Positions 61,299 through 64,000 of a DNA stretch of 64,000 nucleotides are shown piece by piece. Both the position numbers and the translations under genes were made by a program. Position 1 is the stretch's first letter. Each line of letters opens with the position of its first letter. The DNA is from Brevirhabdus pacifica (GTDB lineage Bacteria; Pseudomonadota; Alphaproteobacteria; Rhodobacterales; Rhodobacteraceae): positions 186,001-250,000 of the forward strand of contig NZ_PGFI01000011.1 of the NCBI RefSeq assembly GCF_002797755.1. Reading direction: 5' to 3'. The notes under the pieces are model-generated. The model was not told the origin of the DNA. It did no database searches and saw only the letters and a program-made list of their open reading frames with translations.

Positions 61299-62360
61299 CT
61301 ACTCGCTGCGCAGGATCGTCGACAGGCTGCGCGCCTCAGGACAACCGTTGAGGTCGATGGCCCGGTCCTTGCCCAAGATTGTCAGGCGCAGGCGCGACAG
61401 GTCCACATGCGCTGGCTCTGGCTTGGGTCCCAATGCGGTCCCGGTCTCGTCGCCCGAGCCGGGCTGCACCATGAATGTGCTGACGGCCGTCAGCTCGCGC
61501 CCCTTGCGGATCACGCTGGCGCTGGCGATCCAAAGGTCGGGATCGTCGTATTCGAAGACGACCACCTCATCCGAGGGACCGCGCGGCAGTTGCATGCGCG
61601 CCTCGACCACCAGGCCGTCCTCGGACGGGTGGGTGCGGCAGCGCAGGTTCTTCACCCCGGCGGCGGCGCCGCTGACGGGACGGTAGCGCATGGCGGCCTC
61701 GATCAGCGGGACCGGCTCGGCCGTCTCGCCGGTCAGCTCCCCCGAAAGCTGGAACTGCATCGGCACGCAAACCGTGCCGCAGATGCCGGCCTGCAACATG
61801 CCTTCAAGCCGCACGGGCTTGCCGGCGTCCTTGGGCGCGATGACGATCGGCAGGACAACGCTGTCGCGATACCCGATGGAGCGGCGGCCGTTCGAGAAGA
61901 TGACCGAAGGGGTCGGCCACAGGATACGGGTGGCCTCCAGATTGTCCGAGCCGGTCCAGTCAAGCTGTGGCGGGATCCCGGCCTCGCCCGGGGCGCGCCA
62001 GTAGGTTTTCCAGCCCGGCTTCATCTCAAGCCTCAGCGCGGCCATCAGCGTGCCGTCAGCCTGGCGCCAGCCGGGCAGGATCTCGGCCTGGGCGACCGGA
62101 TCCTTGAGCGAAACCACGACCCCGGCAGCGTCCGGGCCGTCGGCCTGATCCATGGTGCCGCCATGACCCGACGCCCCCTCGGCCGCCCCGCCCTGAACCA
62201 GAGGAGGCCCGGCCGGAGCCGGCGTGGCAACGGCCAGCGCGGCCAGACCCAGCACCCCCGCCAGACAGCCGCGCAGCCGCCCGGACCGGTGGGGCCGGGG
62301 GGCGGTGCGAACAGAGGTCGCGACGCGGGAAGTCTCAAGAGGGATCAGGGTTTTGGTCAT
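61299..62360 (-). CDS. DsbD alpha-domain-like periplasmic protein
   Basis: 353 residues. An N-terminal signal region (residues 28-51, ending PAPAG) exports it. Two immunoglobulin-like parts follow, the first holding GICGTVCVPM, a Cys-x3-Cys pair as in ScsB/DsbD alpha domains that pass electrons in the periplasm. The membrane part and thioredoxin domain of DsbD are missing, so it would need a partner such as CcdA. Divergent from yqgE. Suggested role: thiol relay for disulfide correction. Confidence 0.84.
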   Translation of the reverse strand: MTKTLIPLETSRVATSVRTAPRPHRSGRLRGCLAGVLGLAALAVATPAPAGPPLVQGGAAEGASGHGGTMDQADGPDAAGVVVSLKDPVAQAEILPGWRQADGTLMAALRLEMKPGWKTYWRAPGEAGIPPQLDWTGSDNLEATRILWPTPSVIFSNGRRSIGYRDSVVLPIVIAPKDAGKPVRLEGMLQAGICGTVCVPMQFQLSGELTGETAEPVPLIEAAMRYRPVSGAAAGVKNLRCRTHPSEDGLVVEARMQLPRGPSDEVVVFEYDDPDLWIASASVIRKGRELTAVSTFMVQPGSGDETGTALGPKPEPAHVDLSRLRLTILGKDRAIDLNGCPEARSLSTILRSE

Positions 62361-62537
62361 GCGGGACAGGATAGGCGAACGGCGTGCGGGGAACAGTCAC
62401 TTGTTGGAGAGAGGGCGTGAGCGTGGCACGGCTGCAAAAGCGCCGCCCCCTGGCTCCGCGCCTTGGGACAGGCGATTGCACGAATTAGCGCTCACCGCCT
62501 CTTGCGCCGCGCCGCCCGCGACCTCATCCTAGAATCC

Positions 62538-63110
62538 ATGAACGAGATTTCCGAAAGCCCCCTTTGCGGCAAGCTGCTGATCGCGATGCCCGGAATGGGC
62601 GATCCGCGTTTCGACCGAAGCGTGATCTTCGTCTGCGCCCATTCGGACGAGGGGGCGCTGGGCCTGATCGTCAACAAGCCGACGCCGGACCTGTCGGCCC
62701 GCGACCTGCTTGAACAGCTTGGGATCACCCCGGCGGGCGACCTGCCCCCCATCAACGTGCATTTCGGCGGGCCGGTGGAGCATGGGCGCGGCTTCGTGCT
62801 GCATTCGGCCGACTATTGCTCGGACAATTCGACCATGCAGGTCAGCACCAGCTTCGGCATGACCGCCACGTTGGACATTCTCGAGGATATCGCGCGCGGC
62901 GACGGGCCCCGTCAAAGCCTTCTGGCGCTTGGTTATTCCGGCTGGGGGCCGGGGCAGCTTGAGGATGAGCTTCAGCGCAACGGCTGGCTGACCGGCGATG
63001 CCACGCCCGAGATCGTCTTCGGCTCGGACGCGCGGGGCAAGTGGGAAGAGGCGCTGAAATCCATCGGGATCGACCCGCTGATGCTGTCGTCCGAGGGCGG
63101 GCGCGCCTGA
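62538..63110 (+). CDS. YqgE/AlgH family protein
   Basis: 190 residues, a single-domain family (DUF179). Family features are LLIAMPGMGDPRFDRSVI, GLIVNKPTP and the FGGPVE turn. The role is unknown, though Pseudomonas AlgH is linked to alginate expression. It is divergent from the DsbD-like gene and followed by an intrinsic terminator. The ATG at 62538 gives the usual N-terminus. Confidence 0.93.
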   Translation: MNEISESPLCGKLLIAMPGMGDPRFDRSVIFVCAHSDEGALGLIVNKPTPDLSARDLLEQLGITPAGDLPPINVHFGGPVEHGRGFVLHSADYCSDNSTMQVSTSFGMTATLDILEDIARGDGPRQSLLALGYSGWGPGQLEDELQRNGWLTGDATPEIVFGSDARGKWEEALKSIGIDPLMLSSEGGRA

Positions 63111-63112
63111 GC

Positions 63113-63132
63113 GGGCGGTTGCCGCCCCTTTT
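63113..63132 (+). terminator. Intrinsic terminator after yqgE
   Basis: GGGCGG (63113-63118), loop TTG, CCGCCC (63122-63127), then a TTTT run (63129-63132), right after the yqgE stop and between convergent genes. Confidence 0.65.
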
Positions 63133-63141
63133 CACCTGAAA

Positions 63142-64000
63142 TCAGGCGTCGCGCGGGGCGGCGGCGCGGCGCAGCCGGTCGTTGATCGCCTTGCCCAGCC
63201 CATGCTCGGGCACTGGTGCGACCGCGATCCGGCTCAGCCCCGCCTGACGGGCTTGCGCATCGACCCGCCGCAGCATGTCGAAGAGGTTCGCCGCCGCCTC
63301 GTGCAGATCGCCGCTGGGCGACAGGTTCAGCGCGGCCGTCCGATCCTTGTCCGCACCAAAGCCCAGCAGGACCTCGTCCGGCCCCACCTCCGACGCATTC
63401 AGCCGCACCCGCGCCTCTGGGGCGTAATGCGAGGCCAGCTGCCCGGGGGCGCTGGGCGCATTCTCGGCCACGGGGGCCTCGGGCTCCAGCGGGGCGCCGA
63501 GGGCGGCCTCGATCGCCTCGGCGGGGATGCCGCCGGGGCGCAGCAATCGGGCGGGCGCGCCCGCCGTGCCGGGCCGCAGGATGGTCGATTCGACGCCGAC
63601 ATCGCAGGGGCCGCCGTCCAGGACAGCCTCGATCCGTCCGCCAAGGCCGCCGTCCCCGGTGCCGAGGACATGGGCGGCACTCGTGGGGCTGATCCGGCCC
63701 GAGGCATTGGCCGAGGGGGCGGCCAGCGGGCGGCCGACGCGTTCCAGCAATTCGTGGGCAAGCGGATGGGCGGGCATGCGGATCGCCACCGTCTCCAGGC
63801 CCGCCGTGACCAGCCGCGACAGCGGCGCTTCGGGGCGCAGCGGCAGCACCAGCGTCAGCGCGCCGGGCCAGAAGGCGGCCGCCAGGCGCTCTGCCTCGGG
63901 GGAAAACTCGGCATAGCGGCGTGCCTGATCGACCGATGAGACGTGGACGATCAGCGGATTGAAGCTGGGCCGGCCCTTGGCCTCGAAGATGCGTGCCACC
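63142..64000 (-). CDS. L-threonylcarbamoyladenylate synthase (Sua5/TsaC), 5' end outside window
   Basis: The frame is open to the right-hand edge, so the N-terminal part (start codon and about 30 residues) lies beyond the window. The visible part begins ARIFEAKGRPSFNPLIVHV, with the KGRP..NPL nucleotide-binding motif, then the SANASGRISPT loop. The C-terminal 110 residues form the Sua5 domain, so this is the longer Sua5 type. It makes threonylcarbamoyl-AMP for the t6A tRNA modification. Convergent with yqgE. Confidence 0.94.
   Translation of the reverse strand, partial: VARIFEAKGRPSFNPLIVHVSSVDQARRYAEFSPEAERLAAAFWPGALTLVLPLRPEAPLSRLVTAGLETVAIRMPAHPLAHELLERVGRPLAAPSANASGRISPTSAAHVLGTGDGGLGGRIEAVLDGGPCDVGVESTILRPGTAGAPARLLRPGGIPAEAIEAALGAPLEPEAPVAENAPSAPGQLASHYAPEARVRLNASEVGPDEVLLGFGADKDRTAALNLSPSGDLHEAAANLFDMLRRVDAQARQAGLSRIAVAPVPEHGLGKAINDRLRRAAAPRDA

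Overview
The window looks like chromosomal housekeeping and metabolic DNA from a GC-rich alphaproteobacterium of the order Rhodobacterales. The pointers are an F0-only ATP synthase operon (atpI-B-E-b'-b) separate from the F1 genes, a TIGR02300 FYDLN protein, a GT14/DUF5928 glycosyltransferase beside a sulfotransferase, an ALDH16-type double aldehyde dehydrogenase beside deoC, and a MoxR/DUF58/DUF4159 membrane cluster. No transposase, phage gene, integrase or CRISPR array was seen. Gene packing is tight, with many ATGA/TGATG overlaps.

Layout. 1-2.6 kb: azoreductase with a divergent LysR regulator, a 22-residue membrane miniprotein and an ArsR repressor. 2.8-5.5 kb: F0 operon with a very strong hairpin after atpE and an intrinsic terminator at the end. 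5.5-8.2 kb: FCD/GntR regulator, OmpA-like lipoprotein and an Ada-like alkyl-DNA repair protein/regulator, all leftward. 8.3-14.4 kb: nth-PfkB kinase pair, a repeat-rich intergenic segment, the divergent sulfotransferase/glycosyltransferase pair, a HIT protein and an orphan ABC ATPase. 14.5-18.4 kb: zinc-finger protein, DNA polymerase I, DUF1285. 18.4-25.3 kb: a four-gene translationally coupled cluster (MoxR, DUF58, BatA/DUF4159, a second large membrane protein). 25.5-29.7 kb: complete glycolate oxidase glcDEF behind a promoter whose -10 element lies inside an inverted repeat. 29.7-33 kb: exported trypsin-like protease, a small heat-shock gene with a sigma-32 promoter and a ROSE-type RNA thermometer, and an asparagine-synthetase-like protein. 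33-41.5 kb: catabolic genes (succinate-semialdehyde dehydrogenase, formamidase-like hydrolase, P1 peptidase, creatinase, ALDH16, deoC). 42-50.4 kb: tRNA-Ala(GGC), FYDLN protein, YgjP-like peptidase, GntR regulator, OmpA/BON protein with a coiled-coil partner, ubiA, rsmE and glutamate-cysteine ligase. 50.4-54 kb: leftward pyrB-pyrC'-plsY-DUF805. 54-64 kb: uracil-DNA glycosylase/LysE/moaB, an RND efflux pair, DsbD alpha-like protein, YqgE and the truncated end of a Sua5/TsaC gene.

Most striking points. The leader of the small heat-shock gene folds its Shine-Dalgarno sequence into a hairpin with the UYGCU motif and bulged G that define ROSE thermometers, directly downstream of an exact alphaproteobacterial sigma-32 promoter. 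The protein encoded beside aspartate transcarbamoylase is a dihydroorotase homologue that has lost its zinc ligands and catalytic aspartate, so it is probably a structural subunit. A four-copy intergenic repeat (core GGATATTTT..CGACA.TGAAG) recurs, twice as an inverted pair. The sulfotransferase/GT14-DUF5928 divergon and the MoxR cluster are the best candidates for systems of unknown biology.
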